Positions 35,570 to 44,182 of a stretch of 64,000 bases of DNA are shown here, piece by piece. The number at the start of each line of letters is the position of its first letter. Within the stretch, counting starts at the first letter, position 1. This DNA comes from CAVZBT01 sp963773605. Its GTDB lineage: Bacteria; Acidobacteriota; UBA6911. The stretch covers positions 62,001 through 126,000 of the forward strand of contig CAVZBT010000005.1 of NCBI GenBank assembly GCA_963773605.1. The letters are read 5' to 3'. A program made the position numbers and the translations under genes. The notes beneath the pieces were generated by a model, which did not search any database, was not told the origin of the DNA, and saw nothing but the letters and a program-made list of their open reading frames with translations.

Positions 35570-35889
35570 TTAATCGCGGCTATCGCCGGATCCGGTTGGA
35601 ACACCGCGCCGGAGCCCGCCCGAAGCAGGCGTTCTGAGTTCATCCTGCTCGGCCGCCCTGGAGCGGATCGGTCGGAATACCATTCGCAGCAGATCCGGTC
35701 GTGCCGCACGACGAGCAGGCCGTCGGTCGAGTGCCGGCCGAGGTTCTCCTGCAACCGGTGGATCCCGTCGTCCGAAAGGCCCACCTCAACCGGTGAAGCG
35801 GTGGACCATTCGAATTGCCCGGCAGCGACAGTTGGACCGGACCAGAAGGCAGGGATGAGCAAACCGGAGATAAAGACCTTTGCGATCAT
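35570..35889 (-). pseudogene. Truncated class C beta-lactamase-like serine hydrolase (5' fragment)
   Basis: A start with a good ribosome-binding site (ATG 35887-35889, GGAGGA upstream) leads a signal peptide (IAKVFISGLLIPAFWSGPTVA) and then EWSTASPVEVGLSDDGIHRL and TDGLLVVRHDRICCEWYS. That is the N-terminal signature of exported beta-lactamase-fold esterases. The homology fades after about 85 residues, before the SxxK nucleophile, and the frame then runs antisense into the kinase gene. The 3' portion is therefore missing. It is divergent to another truncated gene 75 bp away. Confidence 0.65.
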
Positions 35890-35964
35890 GAGTGAGTCCT
35901 CCATCGGGAACTCGAGCACGGGCCAGTATTCCAGAAACCTCCACCAGAGGAAATCTTCATCCCC

Positions 35965-36152
35965 GTGAATCTGCGTCAAATGGCCGGTCCGGCCCTGCTT
36001 GTGATGTTCGTCGCCGTGATGCTTCATTCCGGACGCGGCGCGCCGGAACGGGCGCTACTGCCTCCATACCCGCCCAGCCCGCGTATCGAGCGAATCGAGT
36101 GGGCCCCCGCTGCCGAAATCCTCCGGCTGGCGCCGTCGTTGCTTGTCTCTCA
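35965..36152 (+). pseudogene. Truncated exported protein, 5' fragment (DUF4185-like start)
   Basis: From GTG 35965 the frame encodes a signal peptide (LRQMAGPALLVMFVAVMLHSG) and then PYPPSPRIERIEWAPAAEIL. This resembles the opening of secreted DUF4185-type proteins (PYPPSPVIxxIxWxPxSEIxRxAPGSD) as I remember them. The match stops at RLAP, where a 204-bp segment shared with the operon at 51-52 kb begins at 36153, so the body of the gene is absent. The frame stays open past the junction only by chance. Identification rests on a short segment. Confidence 0.45.
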
Positions 36153-36356
36153 TGGCCGGTGGCAAGAGCTCGATGGCGTCGTTCAGCATGTAGAACGCGT
36201 GCTCGTCATCGAGCTTGCGGAGCGCTACGCGCAGCTTGTCCCGGTCGATCTCGATCGGCTGGCGTGCCATGGTTACCTCCCGCTTGCCCATCGGCGATAT
36301 GCATCGATCCACTCCCAGCCCCTGCGCGGCGTGTCCGGAAGGGGCAGATCGGCGAG
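36153..36356 (-). pseudogene. Relic of the CcbP-like operon (second copy of a gene junction)
   Basis: 204 bp matching 51778-51981 with six substitutions and no indels by direct reading. It holds the last codons of a CcbP-like gene (LADLPLPDTPRRGWEWIDAY... then a stop), the AGGTAACC spacer, and the first 38 codons of the all-alpha gene (MARQPIEIDRDKLRVAL...). Both reading frames are preserved across the junction, but neither gene continues beyond the copied segment. Two of the substitutions change residues in the CcbP-like tail (GW for GC, GR for RR). It is a fragment of a second operon copy or of a relative, not a working gene. Confidence 0.85.
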
Positions 36357-36523
36357 GGTCCTATTCGCCTTAATCCGGGAAAACGGGGCCAAAAATCCGG
36401 AATACGGGCTGTTTGGGGCGCCATTTTCGCTCTATCAGATTCTCGATTCGTTAGTTATGCTGGTGCGTCCCCGCTTTAGAGACATGATCCGGCCGACGAC
36501 GAATCCTGCTATGCTGTCGGACC

Positions 36524-36979
36524 ATGAACCCGCTCGACATCCGCCCGGCCGACGACCAGGACAGGGAATGGGTGGCGGCGCTTCTCGCCGGATCGGAACC
36601 GTGGACGACGTTGGGGGCCACGATTGACAAGTGCCGCGCCACCTGCCGCCATCCCGAGTACCTGGTCTATGTGGCGCGCAGCGACGGGCGGCGGTGCGGG
36701 GCGATCGTCCTGCACCCCCGCGGGCTGGCGAGTTCTCCCTACATAAAATCCATCGCCATCGCCGAGGGCTTTCGCAGCCGCGGTTTTGGAGCACTGTTGA
36801 TGGACTTCGCGGAGGACCTGTTCCGCGGCGAATCGCGTCATGTCTTTCTCTGCGTCTCCTCCTTCAACACCCGCGCTAGGGCGTTTTACGAACGCCGCGG
36901 CTACAGGGCCGTCGGCGAGTTCGTGGACTACGTCATTGAGGGCGCCTCGGAAACGCTCCTGTGCAAAAGGCTGGGATGA
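36524..36979 (+). CDS. GNAT family N-acetyltransferase
   Basis: 151 residues with the full GNAT order: LDIRPADDQDREWVAALL (strand 1/helix 1), GAIVLHPRG (strand 4), YIKSIAIAEGFRSRGFGALL (motif A; R/Q-x-x-G-x-G/A as RSRGFGA), and a C-terminal VSSFNTRARAFYERRGYRAVGEF (motif B). It uses acetyl-CoA to acetylate an amine; the substrate is unknown. A TATGCT at 36510-36515 lies 9 nt before the ATG, with no Shine-Dalgarno, so a leaderless transcript is possible. It overlaps the MFS gene by ATGA, indicating translational coupling; modifying a compound and exporting it is a plausible joint role. Confidence 0.92.
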   Translation: MNPLDIRPADDQDREWVAALLAGSEPWTTLGATIDKCRATCRHPEYLVYVARSDGRRCGAIVLHPRGLASSPYIKSIAIAEGFRSRGFGALLMDFAEDLFRGESRHVFLCVSSFNTRARAFYERRGYRAVGEFVDYVIEGASETLLCKRLG

Positions 36980-38217
36980 TGCGCGAGCCGAGTCCGCGCC
37001 GGATTGTCGCGCTCCTGTGCGCCACCGCCACGGCGGGCTACATCTGCCGGGTCAACGTGTCGACCGCAGGTGCGCTGATAATGAGGGAGTTCGGCCTGGA
37101 TCAGCCTGCGATGGGTCGTATCTTCAGCGCGTTTCTGCTCGGATACGCGCTTTGCCAGGTCCCGGGAGGCGCGGCGGCCGACCGGTGGGGGGCCCGCCGG
37201 ACTCTCCGGGTGGCCGCCTGGCTGTGGGCCGCGATCACCGTCGCGCACGCCCTGATCGGTTGGGGACCCTTTGCCACGGTGGCCCTGTCGGCATCCGGCG
37301 CCCTGATGGCCGCCCGGTTCGTTCTGGGCATTTCGGCGGCGCCGACCTACCCGGCGTCGGCGCAGGGCGTGGCGCGCTGGGTCCTGCCGTCGCACCAGGG
37401 CCGGGCCAGCGGCGTGGTGATCGCGTCGGTGGGGCTGGGGTCGGCACTCGCGTCGCCGCTCGTTTCGAGCGTCATGGTCCGCTGGGGCTGGCGCACCGCG
37501 ATCGTCGTTTCGGCGCTCCCAGCCCTCCTGGCCGCTGTCGTCTGGCTGTGGGTCCGCGAGCCGCGCTCCCCTGCCCTCCAGGCCGCATCCCAGCCCGCCC
37601 GGGGACTTCCGGCTCCAGCGCGGCGCGGTTCCTTCTGGAACCGCAGCTTTGCCTTGCTGACCCTGAGTTACTCGCTTCAGGGATATGTCGGCTACATTTT
37701 CGTGTCCTGGTTCTATCTCTACCTGGTCCAGGAGCGAGGCTTCGGCATGCTCGCGGGTGCATGGGTCAACAGCATGTCCTGGCTACTCTCGATAATCTCG
37801 ATTCCAGCCGGAGGGATGATCTCGGACCGGCTGGCGGCGGGCGCCCTGGGCTCGACCTGGGGCCCGCGCCTGGTGCCGGTTGCGGGAATGGCCGTTTCCG
37901 GGATCCTGATTTCGATCGGCGCCCACACGAGCAGCCCGGCGCTTGCGGCCGTGACCCTCGCGCTGGCAACCGCCGCAGTGCTCTCGGTCGAAGGCCCGTT
38001 CTGGGCCATGATGATGAGGATTGCCGGGCCCGCCAGCGGGACCGCGGGGGGCGTCATGAACATGGGATGCAACCTCGGCGGTCTGATATCCCCGGCTTTG
38101 ACTCCGTTGCTCGCGTCCTGGATCGGCTGGGAGAATGCGCTCCATGTCGCCGCCGGCCTCGCACTCGTCGCGGCTGCGCTCTGGCTGGGCATTTCCCCGG
38201 ACGCCCGCGACCGATAG
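36976..38217 (+). CDS. MFS transporter
   Basis: 413 residues with about 12 hydrophobic helices. The MFS loop 2-3 motif reads GGAAADRWGARRT, and the CRVNVSTAGALIMREFGLDQ opening is similar to the anion:cation symporter branch (organic acid or sugar acid carriers). A second-half counterpart is GGMISDRLAAG. The start ATG 36976 overlaps the GNAT stop (ATGA); the next ATG, three bases later, is equally possible. The substrate is unknown: uptake of a sugar acid or efflux of an acetylated product are both consistent with the sequence. Confidence 0.9.
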   Translation: MMREPSPRRIVALLCATATAGYICRVNVSTAGALIMREFGLDQPAMGRIFSAFLLGYALCQVPGGAAADRWGARRTLRVAAWLWAAITVAHALIGWGPFATVALSASGALMAARFVLGISAAPTYPASAQGVARWVLPSHQGRASGVVIASVGLGSALASPLVSSVMVRWGWRTAIVVSALPALLAAVVWLWVREPRSPALQAASQPARGLPAPARRGSFWNRSFALLTLSYSLQGYVGYIFVSWFYLYLVQERGFGMLAGAWVNSMSWLLSIISIPAGGMISDRLAAGALGSTWGPRLVPVAGMAVSGILISIGAHTSSPALAAVTLALATAAVLSVEGPFWAMMMRIAGPASGTAGGVMNMGCNLGGLISPALTPLLASWIGWENALHVAAGLALVAAALWLGISPDARDR

Positions 38218-38467
38218 ATCCAGCAGCCGAAGCCCGTCATGGGCAGAGAGCTTCCAGTGCAAGGGCGGCCGTCTTCCGATCCGCCCGGCAGAAGACACGG
38301 ATTGCTCCGCGCAACCGGCGGCCACATGCCGTGAATCCACCTGCGGCCGGGCGCTATTCGGGCGCGCCCCGCCCTTGATGGCCGCATTATTGGTGTTGAC
38401 GCCCGTTGCCAGGTTCGGCCAGCATAGGAAACACAGACCCTCAGATCCTGAGACCCCGGAGGACCGC

Positions 38468-41428
38468 ATGATTCGTGTGCCGGCAGTTGGTATGATCGTT
38501 ACAGCCGCGATGTTGATAGCCTTTTCCGCAGCGGCCCAGGAGCAGGTCGGCAGCATCGAGGGTGTCGTGCGCGACCAGCAGAGCGGGGTTGTTCCGGGCA
38601 GCATCGTCGAGGCGCACAGCCTGGCAGTGGGCGCCACGGTCACCACGATCACCGATACGGCAGGCGTGTTTCGCTTCGCCGCGATGCCGCCGGGATACTA
38701 TGACGTCTCCACCACCGTTCCCGGCTTTCGCACGATCAAGTTCGAGCGCGTCGAGGTTCTGCTCGGCCAGATCAAGCGCTTGGATTTTTCGTTGCGGGTG
38801 GCGGGCATCACCGAGCAGATGGAGGTCGTGGCCGCCGTTTCGCCCCTGATCGACGTCAAGCAGAGCGCGCGTGGATACAGCATCCGCCAGGACCAGATCG
38901 AGGTCCTGCCGCGCGGCGCCGACTACACCAGCATCATCTCGGTGGTTCCCGGCGCGAATACGGAGCCGAAACTGGGCGGGCTTTCGATCGACGGGGCAAG
39001 CGCCGCGGAGAACCGCTACATCATCGACGGGATCGACACGACCCACCTGCAATATGGCTTGCCCGATCAGCCCCTGAATATCGACACAGTGGACGAACTC
39101 CAGGTAAAGTCGAGCGGCTATGCCGCCGAGTACGGGGGCGCCACCGGAGGGGTCATCAACGTGCTGACCAAGAGCGGCACGAACGACTGGCACGGCGACG
39201 CCCGGTTCTATTTCCAGAACAGCGGATTGGACGCAGGGCCGCGGCCGACGCTCCGTCGGAAGCTCGACGACGAAACACAGGCGGAGTACGTCACCTACCC
39301 GAAAGACACGTACAACGCGCCGGAGCCTGGATTCTCGCTCGGCGGGCCGATCGCACGGGACACAGCCTGGTTGTACGTGTCGTATCAGCCGCAGCTGCGC
39401 TACACCCGGAGAACAGTCCCCTTTGTGTTCGATGACTCGACAGGGACTTTCAACCAGAATTACACGAAGCATTTTCTGACGGCCAGCCAGTCGCTCCAGC
39501 TCGGGTCGAAGCTGCACACGCGTGTCGCCGCCAACATAGGGTCTTCTGTGACCGACGGGGTTCTTCCGCCACAAGACGGAAGCGGCACGCCCGGCGGGCA
39601 TTACGACATCATCATGAACGAACCTCGCTGGACCGGCTCGGTAAGTGCCGACTATATGGTTTCCTCGCACCTTTTCCTGACAGGGAGGGTCGGTTACTAC
39701 TACGCCAACCAGCACACCGAAAACGTCTGGGGACAGCCGCGTTTCGTTTTCTCCCGGTCGAACATTGGCCTGCTGGACGTGCCAGCCGAGTTCCAGCGCA
39801 TCAGGGGCTTTGCGACCGATACGAGTACGACGGAATGGGTCCGCAACCGCAATCACAGGCTGAGTACGCAAGTGGACGGGACCTGGTACGTCAACGGTTG
39901 GGGAACTCATGCGTTGAAGGCCGGCATCCAGATGGATTGGCCCGGGAACGACCAGTTCCGAGGGGGGAAGGCAAACACCGTCGGTCTCCAGTGGAATCGG
40001 CCGTACGGGACGAAGCGCGGCAACTACGGGTACTACACCGTCTCGAGCAACAGCCGCGAACCGCGCAAGGGCGCCCTCTGGGTCGGCAAGGCTGACGGGA
40101 GCACGTCGGGGCTTTTTGTCCAGGACAACTGGACGATCCGGCACCGGTTGAGCCTGAGCCTCGGTCTGCGAACGGAACGGGAAAGGCTCCCCGGATACAA
40201 CCCCGAGCTCGCAGCCCCCGTGGTCCAGTTCGGGTTCACCGAAAAGGTCGCCCCGCGCGTGGGGGCCTCTTTCGACTTGTTCGGGGATGGAAAATGGAAG
40301 CTTTACGGAAGCTGGGGAATTTTCTACGACATCTTCAAGTACCAATTGTCGGCGATGTTCGGTGGGACAGACGCCATCAGTTATGCCTACACGCTGGACA
40401 CATATGACTGGGCGAATCTGCTCAACAGCACCGCGTGTCCCCCGGCCTGTCCAGGGACGCTGATCGGAAGAACCGCCATTACCGATACGGACATGGCTTA
40501 TCTCGACCCCGACCTGAAACCCATACGGCTGCGGGAAGCCACCGCCGGTGTGGAGCACCAGTTCCGGCCGAACCTCTCGATCGCGGCCCGGTACATCCAT
40601 AAGCAGATCGACCGGGCCATCGAGGACATCGGCTCCGTAAAAACAAGCAACGGAATCGATTATGAGGAAGAGTACTCGATCGGCAACCCTGGATTTGGCA
40701 GATCCACGCTCGCGTACCCGGGCGTCCCAATGCCGAAAGCGGTCCGGGATTACGACGCGTTCGAATTGTCTGCCCGACGCCTCATGAGCCGGGGCTGGGC
40801 GTTAAACGCAAGCTATACGTACAGCCGGCTATGGGGCAACTACTCCGGCCTGTCGGAGTCAGACGAGGAGGGGAGGGTCTCACCGTACGTCGGCCGTGGC
40901 TATGACAATCCGATCATGATGTTCGACCAAAAAGGAAGCCCCGTTTACGGCCCGCTTGCCACGGACCGTCCACACCAGGTCAAGATCACCGGCACCTATG
41001 CCGGCCCGTTCAGGACTCACTTCAGCCTGTTTCAGACTCTCGCGTCCGGCGTTCCTGTGAGCCGTCTCGCCTTCATCATGCCGGTCAGTTATGGCGTGAT
41101 GTATCTGGGGCGCATGAGCGACAGCCGCACCCCCGTTCTGTCCCAGAGTGACATGTACGTGCAGAAAGAGTTCCTGCTGCGGGACCGTTACCGCCTCGCC
41201 TTCGGTTTCACCGTGACCAACCTTCTCAACCAGGCCACCGTGATTTCGAAGTACCCTTTCCAGACGGATGACAACATCGACCTGAGCCAGGCGGATTATT
41301 ACGCCGGCCGCCTGAACCTCGAGCAGCTGATCGCAAACCAGAACATCCCGTTGGATCCCGGCTTTTTGAAGTCGTGGGCGTTCCAGCCCCCGCGCTCACT
41401 GCGCCTGATGCTGAAGTGGACCTTCTAA
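38468..41428 (+). CDS. TonB-dependent receptor, Oar-like, with carboxypeptidase regulatory-like domain
   Basis: 986 residues: a signal peptide (GMIVTAAMLIAFSAAAQEQ), a carboxypeptidase-regulatory-like domain (about 24-105; SIEGVVRDQQSGVVPGSIV, GVFRFAAMPPGYYDVSTTVP), a plug (about 115-245; EVLPRGADYTSIISVVPG, AEYGGATGGVINVLTKSGTN) and a barrel ending FQPPRSLRLMLKWTF with a terminal Phe. ATG 38468 has GGAGGA at 38458-38463. It converges on a Ser/Thr kinase gene 54 bp away. It is shorter than and clearly distinct from the receptor at 13.3 kb. The ligand is unknown. Confidence 0.92.
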   Translation: MIRVPAVGMIVTAAMLIAFSAAAQEQVGSIEGVVRDQQSGVVPGSIVEAHSLAVGATVTTITDTAGVFRFAAMPPGYYDVSTTVPGFRTIKFERVEVLLGQIKRLDFSLRVAGITEQMEVVAAVSPLIDVKQSARGYSIRQDQIEVLPRGADYTSIISVVPGANTEPKLGGLSIDGASAAENRYIIDGIDTTHLQYGLPDQPLNIDTVDELQVKSSGYAAEYGGATGGVINVLTKSGTNDWHGDARFYFQNSGLDAGPRPTLRRKLDDETQAEYVTYPKDTYNAPEPGFSLGGPIARDTAWLYVSYQPQLRYTRRTVPFVFDDSTGTFNQNYTKHFLTASQSLQLGSKLHTRVAANIGSSVTDGVLPPQDGSGTPGGHYDIIMNEPRWTGSVSADYMVSSHLFLTGRVGYYYANQHTENVWGQPRFVFSRSNIGLLDVPAEFQRIRGFATDTSTTEWVRNRNHRLSTQVDGTWYVNGWGTHALKAGIQMDWPGNDQFRGGKANTVGLQWNRPYGTKRGNYGYYTVSSNSREPRKGALWVGKADGSTSGLFVQDNWTIRHRLSLSLGLRTERERLPGYNPELAAPVVQFGFTEKVAPRVGASFDLFGDGKWKLYGSWGIFYDIFKYQLSAMFGGTDAISYAYTLDTYDWANLLNSTACPPACPGTLIGRTAITDTDMAYLDPDLKPIRLREATAGVEHQFRPNLSIAARYIHKQIDRAIEDIGSVKTSNGIDYEEEYSIGNPGFGRSTLAYPGVPMPKAVRDYDAFELSARRLMSRGWALNASYTYSRLWGNYSGLSESDEEGRVSPYVGRGYDNPIMMFDQKGSPVYGPLATDRPHQVKITGTYAGPFRTHFSLFQTLASGVPVSRLAFIMPVSYGVMYLGRMSDSRTPVLSQSDMYVQKEFLLRDRYRLAFGFTVTNLLNQATVISKYPFQTDDNIDLSQADYYAGRLNLEQLIANQNIPLDPGFLKSWAFQPPRSLRLMLKWTF

Positions 41429-41481
41429 CAGCACCCCCTCTTCATCCGCGCTTTTCGGCGAGCATCCGCGTCCCAAAATCA

Positions 41482-44100
41482 TTACCGGAGGCCCTCGGCG
41501 ACGTAGAGGGTCGAGAGCCTGTTGCCGTAGGTGAATGCGTAGCTCTCGCCGTCGGCGCTGAAGGCGAGGCGAATGCCTCTAGAGAGGTTAGTGGTCAGGC
41601 CAGCCCGGGGTACCTCTGCGCCGATTTCTTTCCAGGGCTCGACTTTGCCGGACTTCAGATCGAGCAGGTAAACGGGCACGGGAAGCCGTATCGCTTCGAC
41701 ACCGAGCGGCTGAAACGGGACGACCCGCACCCGCGTGGCGTCGTGAAATCCGACAGGTTCCCATTTAGCAAGGTCGAGAGCAGGGTAGTGCACCTTCTCG
41801 CGACCGTCCAACGAGAATGAGTACATCGTACTGTCCTCGTTCGGCGGCGATGCCAGGACATGTTTTCCGTCCGGCGAAACCAGATAGGTGCCTACCCAAC
41901 CCTCCGGTGTTACTGGCGCCGGCGGCCGGCCGTCCACAGGCGCCAGCCACGTGCGCTTGCCGTCGCAGTAGAGAACGGCGGAACTGTCCGGCAGCCACCC
42001 GATCACGCCATGACGCACGCCGTTGTTGTGGGTGACCGGTCTCTGTTCGTCCGCCCCGGTCGGAATAAGCATCACCTGATCGCCGCCCTTTCCGAAAGGC
42101 ACATTCCTGTCTACGACGAGGGTGGCGACCCATTTCCCGTCCGGCGACATTTTGCCGTAAAACCCGCGCCCGAGCCGCTGAGGGGGCGAGCCGTCGGTTC
42201 CGCGCAGGAACACGCTCCAGTCGTTGGTGTTGTCGGACTCGCCCCCCTCGGTGAACATAATTGTCCGGCCATCGGGAGAGATGTCGTCGAGCAGCGACCA
42301 GCCATAATAAGTCAGGTTCCGTTCGGCGGTGTCTCCGGCCGTCTTCCCATTCATGCTAAAGACGTAGTCGTCGGTGCTCAGAAGCACACGCCCGTCCCGG
42401 CTGATGTCCTTGAGGAGAAGCAAGGGGTCGCGAAGTACGCTGCGTTCCCGGCCGGCCAGATTCAGGGCGCGGATAGACTCCTTGCCCGAAAGGGTGGTGG
42501 CCGAGAACCAGACTTCCTCGCCCGCCGGCGTCCAGGACGGCGGGTGTACACCATCGTAGTAGGACGACTCGGTCTTGATTTTTCCGGCCGTGTCTATGAC
42601 CACGATCTTGCCGTGGCCGATGTCGTGTTCCTGGAAGGCCAGGAGATCACCGCGCGGCGACACCCGCACATTGCTGATTCGGAGAAACTCCTGCCGCGCT
42701 TTGTAAATCACCTTGCCAGCCGGGTATTCGAGCGCACCACGCCGGGCCACGGCAAGCTGCGACCCGTCAGGGTTCCAGTCGGCGCTGGTGACGCCCCTGA
42801 GAATGTCGCGCGGAGCCCCCGAAGCGAGAGGAGCCGTGGAAAGCGTCGCTCTATGCGTGAGAGCCAGCTCGTTTTTCGACGAGATCGCAGAGGCTTCGAA
42901 TCCCTTTGTGCCGTCGCGGGGCACCGAATCGACTCCGTCGGCGCGCACCGTGAAGATCTCTTTGGGCTGACCGTCCCATTGCGCCGTGTAAACCACGCTC
43001 TGCCCGTCGGGGGTGAAGAATGCATTCCCCACCGTGCCGCGGCGGAACGTGAGCCGATGGAACGTCGGGAGCGGCCGGTCGGAGGCGCGCTTGCCGATAA
43101 GAAAAGCCGCGCCGGCGAGCGCCGCCACGACAAGCCCACCGACGGAGAGGAACGCGATGCGCCTCGTGCGCGATTGCGGCGGGGCTGCTATGACAGCGGT
43201 CCCGGTGCCGGACAACGGGAGATGCAGTTCCTCCAGTATGCCCTCGAGGTGGCGAGCGATGTCGCCGGCCGACTGCCAGCGTTTGTCCGGGTCCTTGATA
43301 AGGCACTGCCGTACGAGGCGCTCGACCGAAGGGGGCGCGACCGTCTGGCGCTCGGCCAAGGATGGGGGATCGGCCGTCATGATGCTTGCGATGACGCTGG
43401 CCTGACTGGCGCCGTCGAAGGCGCGGCGGCCGGAGAGCATCTCGTAGAGCATGGCGCCGAAGGCGAAGATGTCGGTGCGGGCGTCGGCTTCGTGCCCTTC
43501 GAGCTGCTCGGGGGCCATATAGGGCACGGTACCGACGACAACCCCGGCCTGGGTCACCGGGAACGAGGTGACCGACTGGGTGGCTGTGGCATCGACGGCG
43601 CTGAGGACGGGGCGGGCCTTGGCGAGGCCGAAGTCCAGGAGCTTGGCTCCCTCCTTTGTGAGGATCACGTTGCCGGGCTTGATGTCGCGGTGCACGACCC
43701 CCTGACGGTGGGCCTTACTGAGAGCGTCGGCGACCTGGGCGGCGCACTCGAGGGCTTCGCGCAACGGCATGGGACCCTTCGCAATGCGATTGGCGAGGCT
43801 CTGGCCGTCGAGGAATTCCATCACCAGGTAGTCGAACCGGGGCGTGCCGGGGAGGCTGGCGGAACCGATATCGTAAAGGGCGCAGATATTGGGGTGGTTC
43901 AGGGCGGAGACGGCGCGGGCCTCCTGCTCGAAGCGGCGCTTGCGTTCGGGGTCGGCGGCGAGGTCCGGGGGGAGGACCTTGATCGCGACGGAGCGCCCGA
44001 GGCGAGTGTCCTTGGCGCGGTAGACTTCACCCATGCCGCCGGCACCCAGGGAGCCTGAAACCTCGTAAGGACCGAGCCGCGTACCTGTAGCCAGAGCCAT
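41482..44100 (-). CDS. Ser/Thr protein kinase with periplasmic WD40/TolB-like propeller (tandem copy 2)
   Basis: 872 residues. Kinase domain about 12-290: LGAGGMGEVY, VAIKVL (K41), HRDIKPGN (H137, D139), DFGLAK and GTVPYMAPEQ. A single transmembrane helix at about 312-335 (IAFLSVGGLVVAALAGAAFLIG) is followed by a propeller with repeating FTPDGQSVVYTA, WNPDGSQLAVARR, VSPRGDLLAFQ, ISPDGRTIMFTEGG, MSPDGKWVAT and VSPDGKHVLAS blades. It is a membrane-spanning sensor kinase with a periplasmic propeller. The SD is GAGGTGA. It is a close paralogue of the upstream gene, and the kinase halves are nearly identical. The ligand and targets are unknown. Confidence 0.93.
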   Translation of the reverse strand: MALATGTRLGPYEVSGSLGAGGMGEVYRAKDTRLGRSVAIKVLPPDLAADPERKRRFEQEARAVSALNHPNICALYDIGSASLPGTPRFDYLVMEFLDGQSLANRIAKGPMPLREALECAAQVADALSKAHRQGVVHRDIKPGNVILTKEGAKLLDFGLAKARPVLSAVDATATQSVTSFPVTQAGVVVGTVPYMAPEQLEGHEADARTDIFAFGAMLYEMLSGRRAFDGASQASVIASIMTADPPSLAERQTVAPPSVERLVRQCLIKDPDKRWQSAGDIARHLEGILEELHLPLSGTGTAVIAAPPQSRTRRIAFLSVGGLVVAALAGAAFLIGKRASDRPLPTFHRLTFRRGTVGNAFFTPDGQSVVYTAQWDGQPKEIFTVRADGVDSVPRDGTKGFEASAISSKNELALTHRATLSTAPLASGAPRDILRGVTSADWNPDGSQLAVARRGALEYPAGKVIYKARQEFLRISNVRVSPRGDLLAFQEHDIGHGKIVVIDTAGKIKTESSYYDGVHPPSWTPAGEEVWFSATTLSGKESIRALNLAGRERSVLRDPLLLLKDISRDGRVLLSTDDYVFSMNGKTAGDTAERNLTYYGWSLLDDISPDGRTIMFTEGGESDNTNDWSVFLRGTDGSPPQRLGRGFYGKMSPDGKWVATLVVDRNVPFGKGGDQVMLIPTGADEQRPVTHNNGVRHGVIGWLPDSSAVLYCDGKRTWLAPVDGRPPAPVTPEGWVGTYLVSPDGKHVLASPPNEDSTMYSFSLDGREKVHYPALDLAKWEPVGFHDATRVRVVPFQPLGVEAIRLPVPVYLLDLKSGKVEPWKEIGAEVPRAGLTTNLSRGIRLAFSADGESYAFTYGNRLSTLYVAEGLR

Positions 44101-44182
44101 CCCGTCACCTCACCGTTTTAACACGGACATGGATCCGCGCTTTTGCGCAATGATTCGCGTCCCCAAAGCCTCCTCATACGAT

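Noticed and set aside
36055..36312. An 85-codon gene starting at the operon relic
   Set aside because: Only the first 38 codons after MARQ match the operon gene; the rest is unrelated sequence past the breakpoint.
38441..40600. 719-codon open frame opposite the second TonB receptor gene
   Set aside because: Arg/Val/Gly-rich, no domain signatures, and fully antisense to a receptor with clear motifs; a by-product of high GC.
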